The position numbers and the translations under genes are program-made. From JAKPBU01 sp964425695 (GTDB lineage: Bacteria > Pseudomonadota > Gammaproteobacteria > Xanthomonadales > Xanthomonadaceae): a stretch of 64,000 nucleotides of DNA. The stretch lies in the NCBI GenBank assembly GCA_964425695.1, contig CAYRNF010000004.1, positions 62,001 to 126,000 of the forward strand, written 5' to 3'. How positions within the stretch are numbered: the first letter of the stretch is position 1; each line of letters starts with the position of its first letter. Shown here piece after piece: positions 8,946 through 17,814 of this stretch. The notes under the pieces were generated by a model. It saw only the letters and a program-made list of their open reading frames with translations, was not told where the DNA came from and did no database searches.

Positions 8946-10252
8946 GCCGCGCGCAGGGCTTCGGTGACCGGCATGCGCGCGGCGCGTACCGCGGGAAACA
9001 GGCCGCCGACGAAGCCGATCGCCAGCGCCCACTTCAACCCGTCCCACAGCACCGCGGGGGTCACCGCAAAGGAGAAGCTGAGCTGGCCCACGCCGCCGGC
9101 GATGGTCGACGCGGTATAGCCGTTGAACAGCAGCCAGGCGATGGCGCCGCCGATCAAGCCGCCGAGCAGCGCCAGCAGCATGGTCTCCAGCATCACCGCC
9201 ACCACCACCGGCAGGCCGCGGAAGCCGATCGCGCGCAGCGTGGCGATCTCGCGCGCACGCGTGGCCACGGTGGCGAACATGGTGTTGAGCGCGCCGAACA
9301 CGGCGCCGATGCCCATGATCGCGCCGACCACCATGCCGATGATGCGGATCACCTTGGTCATCTGTTCGGACTGCTTGCTGAAGTAGCCCAGCGTGGTCTG
9401 CGTTTCCACGTCGAGCCGCGGATCGGAAGCCAGCTGGGCCTTGAACGGCTTGAACGCGGCCGCGTCGTCCAGCTTCGCGGTCACCGAGGTGCGGGTGCTG
9501 CCGCGGCGGTACGTGGAGGCGACGATGTCCGCATCGGCCCACACTTCCGAATCCATCGCGTCGTCCGCATGGAAGATGCCGGCCACGGACCACAGTTCGC
9601 TGCCGATACGCACCTGCTTGCCGACCTGCAGGCCGGCGAACTGGCGCTGCGCGCCGCTGCCGACCACGATCTCGCGCCGACCGCTCTGGAACGTGCGGCC
9701 TTCCACGATCTTCAGCCGCGGCCGCACCGCGAACGCCTGCGGGCCCACGCCGCGCAGCTGCACGCTGCCGTCGTCGCCCGAGCCGTCGGCCAGGGGCAGG
9801 TTGGCGGCCACGACCAGTTCCGGCGACGCCAGCGGGCGGCCCTGCGCATCGCGCGCGATGCCGGGCGCCTGCGCGATCGCGCGGACCGACTCGTTGTCCA
9901 GCGTGGACATCACTTCCGCCGCGGACGCCCCGCGCATCACGATCGCCACGTCCTCGCTGCCGCTCGCGCGCAGCGTGCGGCCGTAGCCTTCGGCCATGGC
10001 GAACATCGCGGTGAGCACCGCCACCACGCCGGCGATGCCCAGCACGATCACCGACGATGCGCCGATGCGGTCGCGCAGCGTGCTGACGCCCACGCCGGTG
10101 ACCGAAGCCGCCTGCCGCCCGCGCCGCGCCAGCAGCATCCACAGCGCGAACAGCGCGGCGATGCCCAGCAGCACGAACCACGGCAACACCAGCCAGGCGA
10201 CGATGGACAGCACCACCAGCAGGAACAGTCCCAATCCACGCAGGAACTTCAT
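8942..10252 (-). CDS. FtsX-type ABC transporter permease (second permease)
   Basis: 436-residue MacB/FtsX-family permease. The N-terminus has extra hydrophobic stretches (residues about 5-45) before the usual first helix near 65-90. A large MacB-type periplasmic domain and three C-terminal FtsX helices follow (about 300-425). It belongs to the same minus-strand cluster as an adaptor, an ATPase and another FtsX permease, so a heteromeric MacAB-like exporter is likely. The substrate is unknown. The gene is coupled to the small gene downstream by a GTGA overlap. Confidence 0.9.
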   Translation of the reverse strand: MKFLRGLGLFLLVVLSIVAWLVLPWFVLLGIAALFALWMLLARRGRQAASVTGVGVSTLRDRIGASSVIVLGIAGVVAVLTAMFAMAEGYGRTLRASGSEDVAIVMRGASAAEVMSTLDNESVRAIAQAPGIARDAQGRPLASPELVVAANLPLADGSGDDGSVQLRGVGPQAFAVRPRLKIVEGRTFQSGRREIVVGSGAQRQFAGLQVGKQVRIGSELWSVAGIFHADDAMDSEVWADADIVASTYRRGSTRTSVTAKLDDAAAFKPFKAQLASDPRLDVETQTTLGYFSKQSEQMTKVIRIIGMVVGAIMGIGAVFGALNTMFATVATRAREIATLRAIGFRGLPVVVAVMLETMLLALLGGLIGGAIAWLLFNGYTASTIAGGVGQLSFSFAVTPAVLWDGLKWALAIGFVGGLFPAVRAARMPVTEALRAA

Positions 10253-10426
10253 GGTGTCACTCCTTGGTAGCGCTTCAGTTGGTGTTCTTCGTCACCGCGG
10301 CGTCCGAGGATCGAAGCGGCGGTGAAGCGGGACGGTGGTGCCTGCCGCGGGATGTCGCGCAAGCCACTGCATGCCCGCCTGCGCAGGCATGGCGAAGCGT
10401 CGTGGGAGTGCTCGCAATGCATGCCG

Positions 10427-11593
10427 TCACCGCCCCGCCAGCGCATCGACGATGTTGAGCCGCATCGCGCGCAGCGCCGGCAGCGCGCCGACCAGCAGGC
10501 CGATGGCCAGCATCAGCGCCAGCCCCACCAGCCAGCTCTGCGCCCCGATCGGCGGCAGGTTGATCACGCCGCCGGATGCAGCGCCCACGATCGGCCCCAG
10601 CACCGCGGCCAGGCCCAGGCCCAGCACGCCGCCGATCAGCACCAGCAGCACCGATTCGGCCAGCACCAGCCCCAGCACGCTGCCGTCGCGGAAGCCCAGC
10701 GTCTTCAGCACCGCAAGCTCGGGGATGCGCTCGCGCACCGCCTGCGCCATGGTGTTGCCGGTCAGCAGCAGCAGGGTGAAGAACACCGCGCCCATGATCG
10801 AACCCACGATCAGGCCGATGTCGGCCATCTGCTTCATCCACGACTGCGTGGCCGCGGCCTCGGTCATGGTCTTGGTCTCGTTGGGCGAGTTGGCCGACAG
10901 CGCGTCGATGCCCTTGGCCACGCGGTCGGCGTTGGCCGGGTCGTCCACGCGCACCACGTACCAGCCGGCCTGGCCCTGGTTGTAGGGCGTGGATTCGTCG
11001 AAGTACTTCCACTGCAGCACCAGCATCTGGTCGAAGAAGCCGCCGCTCTTCTTGTCGGTGGCGCGCAGCACGCCGACGATGTCGAAATCCCAGTTCTTGC
11101 TGCCGTCGCGGTTGGGGAAGATGGTCGACTGCAGCGGGATCTTCTGGCCGACCTTCCAGCCGAAGCGCTTCATCAGGCCTTCGCCCACCAGCACGCCGGT
11201 GCGGGTGCGGTCGAACGCCGCGCGCTGCTGCGGATCCACCGCGATCTCCGGGTACAGGTCCAGATAGTTGGGCGCCACCGCGAAGCTGAAAACCTGGTTG
11301 CGCGGATCCTGGTACGCACCGCCGAACCAATTGGCGTAGGTCACCGCTTCCACGCCTTCCACCTGCGCGATGCGCTGGTTCAGCGCCATCGGCAGCGCTT
11401 GGATGAAGGACAGCCGCGAGCCCACCTGCAGCCGCTGCGCACCGGCCGCGCTCTTGCCGGCCTCGGCGAAGCTCTCGCGCACCCCGTTGAGCAGGCCGAA
11501 CAGCAGGAACGCCGCCAGGATCGACAGCAGGGTCAGGATGGTGCGCGTCTTGCGGCGCCACAGTTCGGCCCAGATCAGGTGGAGGTACTTCAT
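10427..11593 (-). CDS. FtsX-type ABC transporter permease (first permease)
   Basis: 388 residues. One N-terminal helix (about 14-36, RTILTLLSILAAFLLFG), a periplasmic MacB-PCD-like domain (about 37-260) and three C-terminal FtsX helices. It lies between the ATPase gene and the second permease gene on the minus strand. It is clearly different in sequence from the 436-residue permease, so the transporter probably pairs two unlike membrane subunits. The 173 bp before the second permease hold no gene. Confidence 0.92.
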   Translation of the reverse strand: MKYLHLIWAELWRRKTRTILTLLSILAAFLLFGLLNGVRESFAEAGKSAAGAQRLQVGSRLSFIQALPMALNQRIAQVEGVEAVTYANWFGGAYQDPRNQVFSFAVAPNYLDLYPEIAVDPQQRAAFDRTRTGVLVGEGLMKRFGWKVGQKIPLQSTIFPNRDGSKNWDFDIVGVLRATDKKSGGFFDQMLVLQWKYFDESTPYNQGQAGWYVVRVDDPANADRVAKGIDALSANSPNETKTMTEAAATQSWMKQMADIGLIVGSIMGAVFFTLLLLTGNTMAQAVRERIPELAVLKTLGFRDGSVLGLVLAESVLLVLIGGVLGLGLAAVLGPIVGAASGGVINLPPIGAQSWLVGLALMLAIGLLVGALPALRAMRLNIVDALAGR

Positions 11594-11619
11594 GTCGGTT
11601 CCTCGCTAGCTCTTGCTGT

Positions 11620-11668
11620 GCCCTTCTCCCCTCGGGAGAAGGTGGCGCAAAGCGCCGGATGAGGGTGC
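11620..11668. repeat. Dispersed hairpin repeat (CCTTCTCCC/GGGAGAAGG type)
   Basis: Perfect 9 bp arms CCTTCTCCC (11622-11630) and GGGAGAAGG (11634-11642) with a 3-base loop, followed by ggcgcaaagcgccggatgag. This is the REP-like intergenic repeat seen in many proteobacterial genomes. It lies between the ATPase and first permease genes, where it could stabilise or attenuate the transcript. Confidence 0.7.
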
Positions 11669-11793
11669 GGCGGAGGGTTGAAGGGACGCGTCCAGGAAGG
11701 TTTCGGCTTTCGATGCGGGTGTCGCGATATCCCCCCCCGCCGAACCCGCAAACCAATCCCTCTCCCGCAGGCAGAGGGGCTTTGGAACGCGAT

Positions 11794-12486
11794 TCAAGCC
11801 GCGTGCGCGACCTGTTCCACCAGCACGCCCTTGTCCAGGTGCAGCGTATGGGTGGCATAACCCGCGGCCTTCGGGTCGTGCGTCACCATCACGATGGTCT
11901 TGCCGTGCTCGCGGTTGAGTTCCTGCAGCAGCCCCAGGATCTCCTCCGCGGACTGGCGGTCCAGGTCGCCGGTGGGCTCGTCGCAGATCAGCAGCGTGGG
12001 ATCGGACACGATGGCCCTTGCGATCGCCACGCGCTGCTGCTGGCCGCCGGACAGCTCGTTGGGCTTGTGTTTCGTGCGGTCGCCCAGGCCCACCAGCTTC
12101 AGCGCCGTTTCCGCGTTCTGGCGGCGCTGCGCCGCGCCTAGCGGCGTGAGCAGCAGCGGCAGCTCCACGTTTTTCTGCGCGGTAAGCATGGGCATGAGGT
12201 TGTAGAACTGGAACACGAAGCCCACGTGGTCGCTGCGCCACTGCGCCAGCGCGCCGCCGCGCATCTGATCGATGCGCGCGCCGTCCACGGTGATCTCGCC
12301 GGAGCTGGGGTTGTCCAGGCCGCCGATCAGGTTGAGCAGGGTGCTCTTGCCGGAGCCGGACGGGCCCATCAGCGCCACGAAATCGCCGGACTCGATGTCC
12401 AGGTCGATGCCGTGCAGCACGTCGATCTTCTCGGGTCCGCGCTGGTAGGTCTTGGTCACGCCGCGGATGGATACCAGGGATGCCAT
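11794..12486 (-). CDS. ABC transporter ATP-binding protein (MacB/LolD-like)
   Basis: 230-residue cytosolic ATPase that powers the neighbouring FtsX-type permeases. Walker A is GPSGSGKST (about residues 40-48), the signature is LSGGQQQR and Walker B is LLICDEPTGDLD. The Q-loop (FVFQFYNL) and H-loop (MVTHD) are intact. Length and motifs match the MacB-ATPase/LolD group, which uses ATP to drive mechanotransmission rather than classical import. It sits between the adaptor and permease genes in one minus-strand cluster. Confidence 0.95.
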   Translation of the reverse strand: MASLVSIRGVTKTYQRGPEKIDVLHGIDLDIESGDFVALMGPSGSGKSTLLNLIGGLDNPSSGEITVDGARIDQMRGGALAQWRSDHVGFVFQFYNLMPMLTAQKNVELPLLLTPLGAAQRRQNAETALKLVGLGDRTKHKPNELSGGQQQRVAIARAIVSDPTLLICDEPTGDLDRQSAEEILGLLQELNREHGKTIVMVTHDPKAAGYATHTLHLDKGVLVEQVAHAA

Positions 12487-12547
12487 TGCCTCGCTCCGAT
12501 GGGAAAGGGGGAATTGCGATGAACGTGATGGGCGAACGTGGTGTGCG

Positions 12548-12569
12548 CGCAGGAGCGGCTTCAGCCGCG
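12548..12569. repeat. Short GGCTTCAGCC-type dispersed repeat
   Basis: The sequence around aggagcggcttcagccgcga contains the self-complementary GCGGCTTCAGCCGC hairpin, a common intergenic repeat of xanthomonads and pseudomonads. Another copy in the opposite orientation lies near 56416. It occupies the 193 bp gap between the adaptor and ATPase genes. Confidence 0.5.
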
Positions 12570-12679
12570 AGCGCCTGCCCGCGCATGGAGCACAGGGAAT
12601 CGACTCGTCACGCGTACTGCGACCGCCGCGCAGAGGCCGCGGCCGAAGCCGCTGCTGGAATACGGTGCGGATGCGTGGA

Positions 12680-13930
12680 TCATTCGGCGGCCTCCGGCTT
12701 GCGGATCCTGCCGCCGTCCTGCAGTCCGGCCGGCGGATCGAGCACGACCTCCTCGCCCGCGCGCAGGCCGGCGAGCACCTCGCGTCCGTCGCCCAGCGTG
12801 CGGCCGAGTTTCACCGCGCGCTGTTCGACGCGATCGTCTTGCTCGCCGGCGACCACGAACGCCACGTCGCCGCCGTCGCGACGCGCGATGGCGCCCGCCG
12901 GCACGCGCACGCCGCGCGGCGCGGCGGCCTGCGCGGGTCGCGGCGCTTCCAGGAAACTCACGTTGACGCCCATGTCCGGCACGATGCGCGCGTCCTTCGC
13001 CTTCAGCGCCACGCGCACCTTCACCGTCGCCTTGCCGCGGTCGGCGGTGGGCACGATGGCGATGACCTCGGCCGGGATCTTCCAGTCCGGGTAGGCGTTG
13101 AGGGTGGCTTCCACCGGCATCTTGGGCTGCACGCGGCCGATGAAGGCTTCGCCCACTTCGACCTCGATCTCCAGCGAATCCATGTCCACGATGGTGCCGA
13201 TGCCGGTGCGGGTGAAGCCGCCGCCGGCCGACAGCGGCGAGACGATCTCGCCCGGCTGCGCGGCCTTGGCCGTGACCACGCCGGCGAAGGGCGCGCGCAC
13301 CACCGTGTTGTCCACGCCGATGTCGGCGATGCGCAGGCCGTCGGCGGCCACGCGCGCGTTGCGCTGCGCGGTGAGCAGTTCGGCGCGCAGCGCGTCGCGC
13401 TGGGCCACGGCCTGGTCGTACTGCGACTTCGACACCAGCTGCTGGCGCACCAGCGATCCCAGCCGCGCCGCGTTGGCCTCGGCTTCCTTCAGCCGCGCCT
13501 GCACGCCGGCGATCTGGCTGCGCGCCGCGCCCAGCTGCGCCGCGCTCAGGCTTCGCTGCGCGTCGGCGTCGATGGGGTCCAGGGTGGCCATGACCTGGCC
13601 GGCTTCCACCCGCTGTCCTTCCTCGATCAGCACATCGCGCACGCGGCCGGTGATCTTGGCCGACACCGTGGCCATGCGCCGCGCGGTGACGTAGCCGCTG
13701 GCGTCCAGCACCGACGCGGCCGCGCCGCCGCCGCTGCCCAGCGCCTGCACCGTGGCGGTGGACACCTCCACGCCGCGGTCGCGGTTGAAGAACAGCCAGC
13801 CGCCCAGGGCCAGCAGCAGGACCAGCGCCACCACGCCCAGCACGATCCACAGCGCCTTGCGCGACGCCGGGGGCGGCGGCGCGCTGCGGTCGATCTTCAG
13901 GGACTTCAGCAGGTCGGCGTTGGTGGTCAT
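12680..13930 (-). CDS. Periplasmic adaptor subunit (MacA/HlyD-like, RND-adaptor fold)
   Basis: 416 residues with a single N-terminal membrane anchor (about 27-47, WIVLGVVALVLLLALGGWLF), then beta-barrel, lipoyl and alpha-hairpin regions. The central helices are rich in Ala, Arg and Gln (about 115-200). The lipoyl half-motifs appear as VSAKITGRVRDVLIEEGQ and VRAPFAGVVTAKAAQPGE. It links an inner-membrane transporter to an outer-membrane channel. The start at 13930 is chosen as the ATG directly before MTTNADLLKSL. No TolC-like gene lies nearby, so a channel encoded elsewhere is expected. Confidence 0.9.
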   Translation of the reverse strand: MTTNADLLKSLKIDRSAPPPPASRKALWIVLGVVALVLLLALGGWLFFNRDRGVEVSTATVQALGSGGGAAASVLDASGYVTARRMATVSAKITGRVRDVLIEEGQRVEAGQVMATLDPIDADAQRSLSAAQLGAARSQIAGVQARLKEAEANAARLGSLVRQQLVSKSQYDQAVAQRDALRAELLTAQRNARVAADGLRIADIGVDNTVVRAPFAGVVTAKAAQPGEIVSPLSAGGGFTRTGIGTIVDMDSLEIEVEVGEAFIGRVQPKMPVEATLNAYPDWKIPAEVIAIVPTADRGKATVKVRVALKAKDARIVPDMGVNVSFLEAPRPAQAAAPRGVRVPAGAIARRDGGDVAFVVAGEQDDRVEQRAVKLGRTLGDGREVLAGLRAGEEVVLDPPAGLQDGGRIRKPEAAE

Positions 13931-14194
13931 GCGGTGCGAACGGGCAGGGGGGCTTGCATTGTGACCGTGGCGGCGGCCTGTGCACGGGGTGGCGATGCCT
14001 GCAGCGACGAACGGGCCGCGCCGCTTTCGACACCGCCGCACGCCGGGCAGGCAGGTGGGCCGCGGCGCACAGACTACGGGCGGCAGACGCGACCCGTCAG
14101 GTGATACCTGTCATGTGCTTCGCCTGACGGCGCCGACTGTCACGGCCCGCCGCGGCGGCGGACCATCGCCGCACCTTCCACGGAACCGTTCCCG

Positions 14195-15127
14195 ATGATC
14201 GCTGCCGAACCGCTGGCGCAACTGCAGGCCGCACGCAAGCGCTTCGGCGCCACCTGTGCGCTCGACGGCGTGGACCTGTCGCTGCATGGCGGCGAGGTGC
14301 TGGCGCTGCTGGGTCCCAACGGCGCCGGCAAGAGCACCGCCATCGGCCTGCTGCTGGGGCTGCTGCAGCCCGATGCCGGCAGCGCCCGGCTGTTCGGCAG
14401 CGCGCCGCAGGACCTGCACGTGCGCATGCGCGTGGGCGCGATGCTGCAGCAGGCCGACCTGCCCGAAACGCTGCAGGTCGGCGAACTGCTGGAACTGGTG
14501 CGCAGCTACTACCCGCAGCCGCGCAGCATGGCCGACTGCGTCGCGCTGGCCGGGCTGGATGGGCTGCTCAAGCGCCGCTACGGGAAGCTTTCCGGCGGCC
14601 AGCAGCGCCGCGTGCAGTTCGCGCTGGCGCTGTGCGGGCGTCCGCGGCTGCTGTTCCTGGACGAACCCACCACCGGCCTGGACATCGAGGCGCGGCAGGC
14701 GCTGTGGGCGGCGATCCGCGAACTGGTCGCCGACGGCTGCGCGGTGCTGCTGACCACGCATTACCTGGAGGAAGCCGAGGCGCTGGCCGACCGCGTGGCG
14801 GTGATCGACCAGGGCCGGGTGATCGCCGAAGGCAGCGTGGCGGCGATCCGCGCGCGCGTGGCGCAGCGCCGCATCCGCTGCGCCAGCGTGCTGGATGCCG
14901 CGCAGGTGGCGCGCTGGCCGGGCGTGGCCGAGGCGGTGCGCGAGGGCGCATGCCTGCGCATCGTCGCCCGCGAGCCCGAACCGGTGGTGCGGCGCCTGCT
15001 GGAAGCCGACCCGGGCCTGCATGACCTGGAGGTGCAGCGCGCCGGCCTGGCCGATGCGTTCCTGGCGCTGACCCGCGCCGCCCAGGTCGGCGACGTGCCC
15101 TCCGCATCCCGACAGGAGGCCGCGTGA
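14195..15127 (+). CDS. ABC-2 type transporter ATP-binding protein
   Basis: 310-residue ATPase of the drug/polymer exporter type. Walker A GPNGAGKST (about 44-52), signature LSGGQQRR, Walker B LLFLDEPTTGLD and H-loop LLTTHYLEEAE are all intact. The C-terminal 80 residues are the variable regulatory tail typical of ABC-2 ATPases. The stop overlaps the start of the permease gene (TGATG). The cluster continues to a two-component pair, an arrangement often seen where a sensor kinase controls an exporter. Confidence 0.94.
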   Translation: MIAAEPLAQLQAARKRFGATCALDGVDLSLHGGEVLALLGPNGAGKSTAIGLLLGLLQPDAGSARLFGSAPQDLHVRMRVGAMLQQADLPETLQVGELLELVRSYYPQPRSMADCVALAGLDGLLKRRYGKLSGGQQRRVQFALALCGRPRLLFLDEPTTGLDIEARQALWAAIRELVADGCAVLLTTHYLEEAEALADRVAVIDQGRVIAEGSVAAIRARVAQRRIRCASVLDAAQVARWPGVAEAVREGACLRIVAREPEPVVRRLLEADPGLHDLEVQRAGLADAFLALTRAAQVGDVPSASRQEAA

Positions 15128-15909
15128 TGTCCGCATCCGCACCCGTCATGCCCGCGCATCGCCAGCCCGCCTCGCGCCGCCTGCGCAGCTATGCGCTGGA
15201 AGCGAAGACCGAATGCCTGCGCATGCTGCGCGAGCCGATGTTCGTGCTGCCCACGCTGCTGTTCCCGGCGCTGTTCTACCTGCTGTTCGGCGTGCTGCTC
15301 AACCGCGGCAACGCCGGCGCGGCGCAGTACATGCTGGCCAGCTACGGGGTGTTCGGCGTGATCGGCGCGGCCATGTTCGGCCTGGGCGTGACCGTGGCGG
15401 TGGACCGCCAGCGCGGCCTGCTGCGGCTCAAGCGGGTGCTGCCGGTGCCGGCCGGCGCGCCGCTGCTGGCCAGGATGCTGATGGCCATGGCGTTCGCACT
15501 GGCGGTGTGGCTGATCGTGGGGCTGATCGCGCGGTTCGCTGCAGGCGTGCAGCTGACCGCCACGCAATGGGCGCTGCTGGCGCTGGTGGACGTGCTGGGC
15601 GCGCTGCCGTTCTGCGCCATCGGCCTGTACGTGGGCACGCTGGTGGGCGGCAACGCCGCGCCCGCGGTACTCAACCTGCTGTACCTGCCCATGGCCTTCC
15701 TGTCCGGGCTGTGGCTGCCGCTGTCGCTGCTGCCCGACCTGCTGGGCAGGCTGGCGCCGGTGTGGCCCGCCTACCACTTGGCGCAGCTGGCGTTGAAGGC
15801 GGTGGGGCACGACAGCGGCGGCTCGGCCGCGCTGCACGTCGGCGTGCTCGCCGTGGTGGCGATCGCGTTCTTCGTGCTGGCGCGGGCGCGCCTGGCGCGC
15901 AGCGCATAG
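15127..15909 (+). CDS. ABC-2 type transporter permease
   Basis: 260-residue inner-membrane protein with six predicted helices and an ABC-2 core (EPMFVLPTLLFPALFYLLFG, then FLSGLWLPLSLLP). It is translationally coupled to the ATPase gene before it. A GTG one codon upstream (15124) is an alternative start. It probably exports a small molecule, peptide or lipid; the substrate cannot be told. Confidence 0.92.
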   Translation: MSASAPVMPAHRQPASRRLRSYALEAKTECLRMLREPMFVLPTLLFPALFYLLFGVLLNRGNAGAAQYMLASYGVFGVIGAAMFGLGVTVAVDRQRGLLRLKRVLPVPAGAPLLARMLMAMAFALAVWLIVGLIARFAAGVQLTATQWALLALVDVLGALPFCAIGLYVGTLVGGNAAPAVLNLLYLPMAFLSGLWLPLSLLPDLLGRLAPVWPAYHLAQLALKAVGHDSGGSAALHVGVLAVVAIAFFVLARARLARSA

Positions 15910-15980
15910 CGCACCGGACCTCGATGCTCCCGCGTTGCGGGGGCGCAACACCAAACCAGACTGCCCCATTGGAGACGCGC

Positions 15981-17810
15981 ATGAAACGCTGGCCGGAAAT
16001 CGCCGCCCTCACCGCATTGGCCGCCGCACTGGTCGGCGCCGTCGTCGCGCAGGAACCGCCTGCGTCCGGCGCGAAGCCCGTGCCCGCCGACCCCGGCAAC
16101 ACCTTCGCCATCCGCGGCGTGCGCGTGTTCGATGGCGCGCGCGACCTGGGCGTCGCCAACGTGGTGGTGCGCGACGGCAGGATCGCCGCGGTCGGCGCCA
16201 GCGCGGCGATCCCGGACGGCATCGCCACCGTCGACGGGGCCGGCAAGACCCTGCTGCCCGGCCTGATCGACGCGCACGTGCATGCCTGGGGCGATGCGCA
16301 GCGCGACATGGCGCGCTTCGGCGTGACCACCGGCCTGGACATGCACGGCACGCCGGAGCGGCTGCCGGCGCTGCGCCGGCAACGCGAGTCGTTCGACGCG
16401 CACGGCCAGGCCGACCTGTGGGCCGCCGGCACCGCCGTCACCGCGCCGGAGGGGCACGGCACCCAGTACGGGTTCCCGGTGCCGGTCGTCGAAGCCGGGA
16501 CCGACATCGATGCCTTCATCGGCCAGCGCGTGGAGGAAGGCGCGGACTACATCAAGTTCATCGTCGAGGACCTGAGCGCCTACGGCATGCCGCGCCGCCT
16601 GCCCACGCTGTCCGCACCGCAGGTGGCTGCGGTGGTGAAGGCGGCGCACGCGCGCAAGCGGCTGGCGGTAGCGCACGTGGCCAGGCTCGACGACGCGCGC
16701 ATGGCCGTCGCGGCCGGTGCCGACGGCCTGGTGCACGTGTTCACCGACGCGGTCGCCGACGACGCGCTCGCGGACGCCATGCGCAGGCAGGACGCCATGC
16801 TGGTGCCCACGCTCACCGTGGTGGCCTCCATGGCGGGCAGCGGCGAAGGCAAGGCGCTTGCAAACCACGCACGCGTCGCGCCGCTGCTGACCGACGAACA
16901 GACCGGCACGCTGGGCAGGGACTTCGGCCCGCCGTCCCCGCAGCGCCTGCAGCGCGCGCTCGACAGCGTGCGCACGCTGCACGCGGCCGGGGTGGACATC
17001 CTGGCCGGGAGCGATGCGCCCAACCCGGGCACGGCGCACGGCGCCAGCCTGCACCACGAGCTGGCGCTGCTGGTGCGGGCGGGGCTCACGCCTGCCCAGG
17101 CGCTGGCCGCCGCCACCTCGGTGCCGGCGCAGCGCTTCGGCATCGCCGACCGCGGCCGCATCGCGGCCGGCCTGCGTGCCGACCTGCTGCTGGTGGAAGG
17201 CGATCCGCTGGCGGACATCGACGCCACGCGCGCGATCGCCGCGGTCTGGAAGAACGGCCATCGCGTCGTTCGCGATGCGCGTGCCGCCGCGCCCGCCGCC
17301 CAGGCGGCCCCGGCCGACGCGCGGATCAGCGATTTCGACGGCGACGCGATCACCGCCCGCTTCGGCAGCTGGCAGCCCACCACCGACCGGATGGCCGGCG
17401 GCACGTCGGTCGTGCAGCACGCGCTGGCCGGCGGCGGCGCGGCCGGTTCGCGCGGCGCGCTGCGCATCTCGGGCGAAACCAGGGCCGGCTTCGCGTATCC
17501 GTGGTCGGGCGTGATGTTCTTTCCCGCCGCTACGCCGATGCAGCCCATGGACCTGTCCACGCGCCGGGAACTGGTCTTCCACGTGCGCGGCGACGGCCGC
17601 ACCTACAACGCGATGCTGTTTTCCGGCGCGTCCGCGCAGGGCCTGCCGAGCCTGCAGACCTTCGTCGCGGGGCGCGAGTGGCGCGAGGTGCGCCTGCCGC
17701 TGTCCGGATTCGCCGGCGGCGACCTGTCGCAGGTGCGCGGCATCGCGCTGACCGCGGGCCAGCCGCTGGGAGCCTTCGAGTTCCACATCGACGACGTGGC
17801 GCTAAGGTAG
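15981..17810 (+). CDS. Exported amidohydrolase with C-terminal CIA30-like domain
   Basis: 609 residues. A signal peptide (about 1-24) is followed by an amidohydrolase/imidazolonepropionase-like domain (about 40-435) and a beta-rich C-terminal domain resembling CIA30/carbohydrate-binding modules (about 445-609, starting RISDFDGD). Metal ligands are visible as HVH in GLIDAHVHAW, a His in AVAHVARL, another in GLVHVF and the Asp of AGSDAPNPG. Periplasmic hydrolysis of a cyclic amide or dipeptide-like substrate is likely. It lies between the ABC-2 genes and the histidine kinase, with 4 bp before the kinase, so it may be co-transcribed with the kinase. Confidence 0.88.
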   Translation: MKRWPEIAALTALAAALVGAVVAQEPPASGAKPVPADPGNTFAIRGVRVFDGARDLGVANVVVRDGRIAAVGASAAIPDGIATVDGAGKTLLPGLIDAHVHAWGDAQRDMARFGVTTGLDMHGTPERLPALRRQRESFDAHGQADLWAAGTAVTAPEGHGTQYGFPVPVVEAGTDIDAFIGQRVEEGADYIKFIVEDLSAYGMPRRLPTLSAPQVAAVVKAAHARKRLAVAHVARLDDARMAVAAGADGLVHVFTDAVADDALADAMRRQDAMLVPTLTVVASMAGSGEGKALANHARVAPLLTDEQTGTLGRDFGPPSPQRLQRALDSVRTLHAAGVDILAGSDAPNPGTAHGASLHHELALLVRAGLTPAQALAAATSVPAQRFGIADRGRIAAGLRADLLLVEGDPLADIDATRAIAAVWKNGHRVVRDARAAAPAAQAAPADARISDFDGDAITARFGSWQPTTDRMAGGTSVVQHALAGGGAAGSRGALRISGETRAGFAYPWSGVMFFPAATPMQPMDLSTRRELVFHVRGDGRTYNAMLFSGASAQGLPSLQTFVAGREWREVRLPLSGFAGGDLSQVRGIALTAGQPLGAFEFHIDDVALR

Positions 17811-17814
17811 GCGC

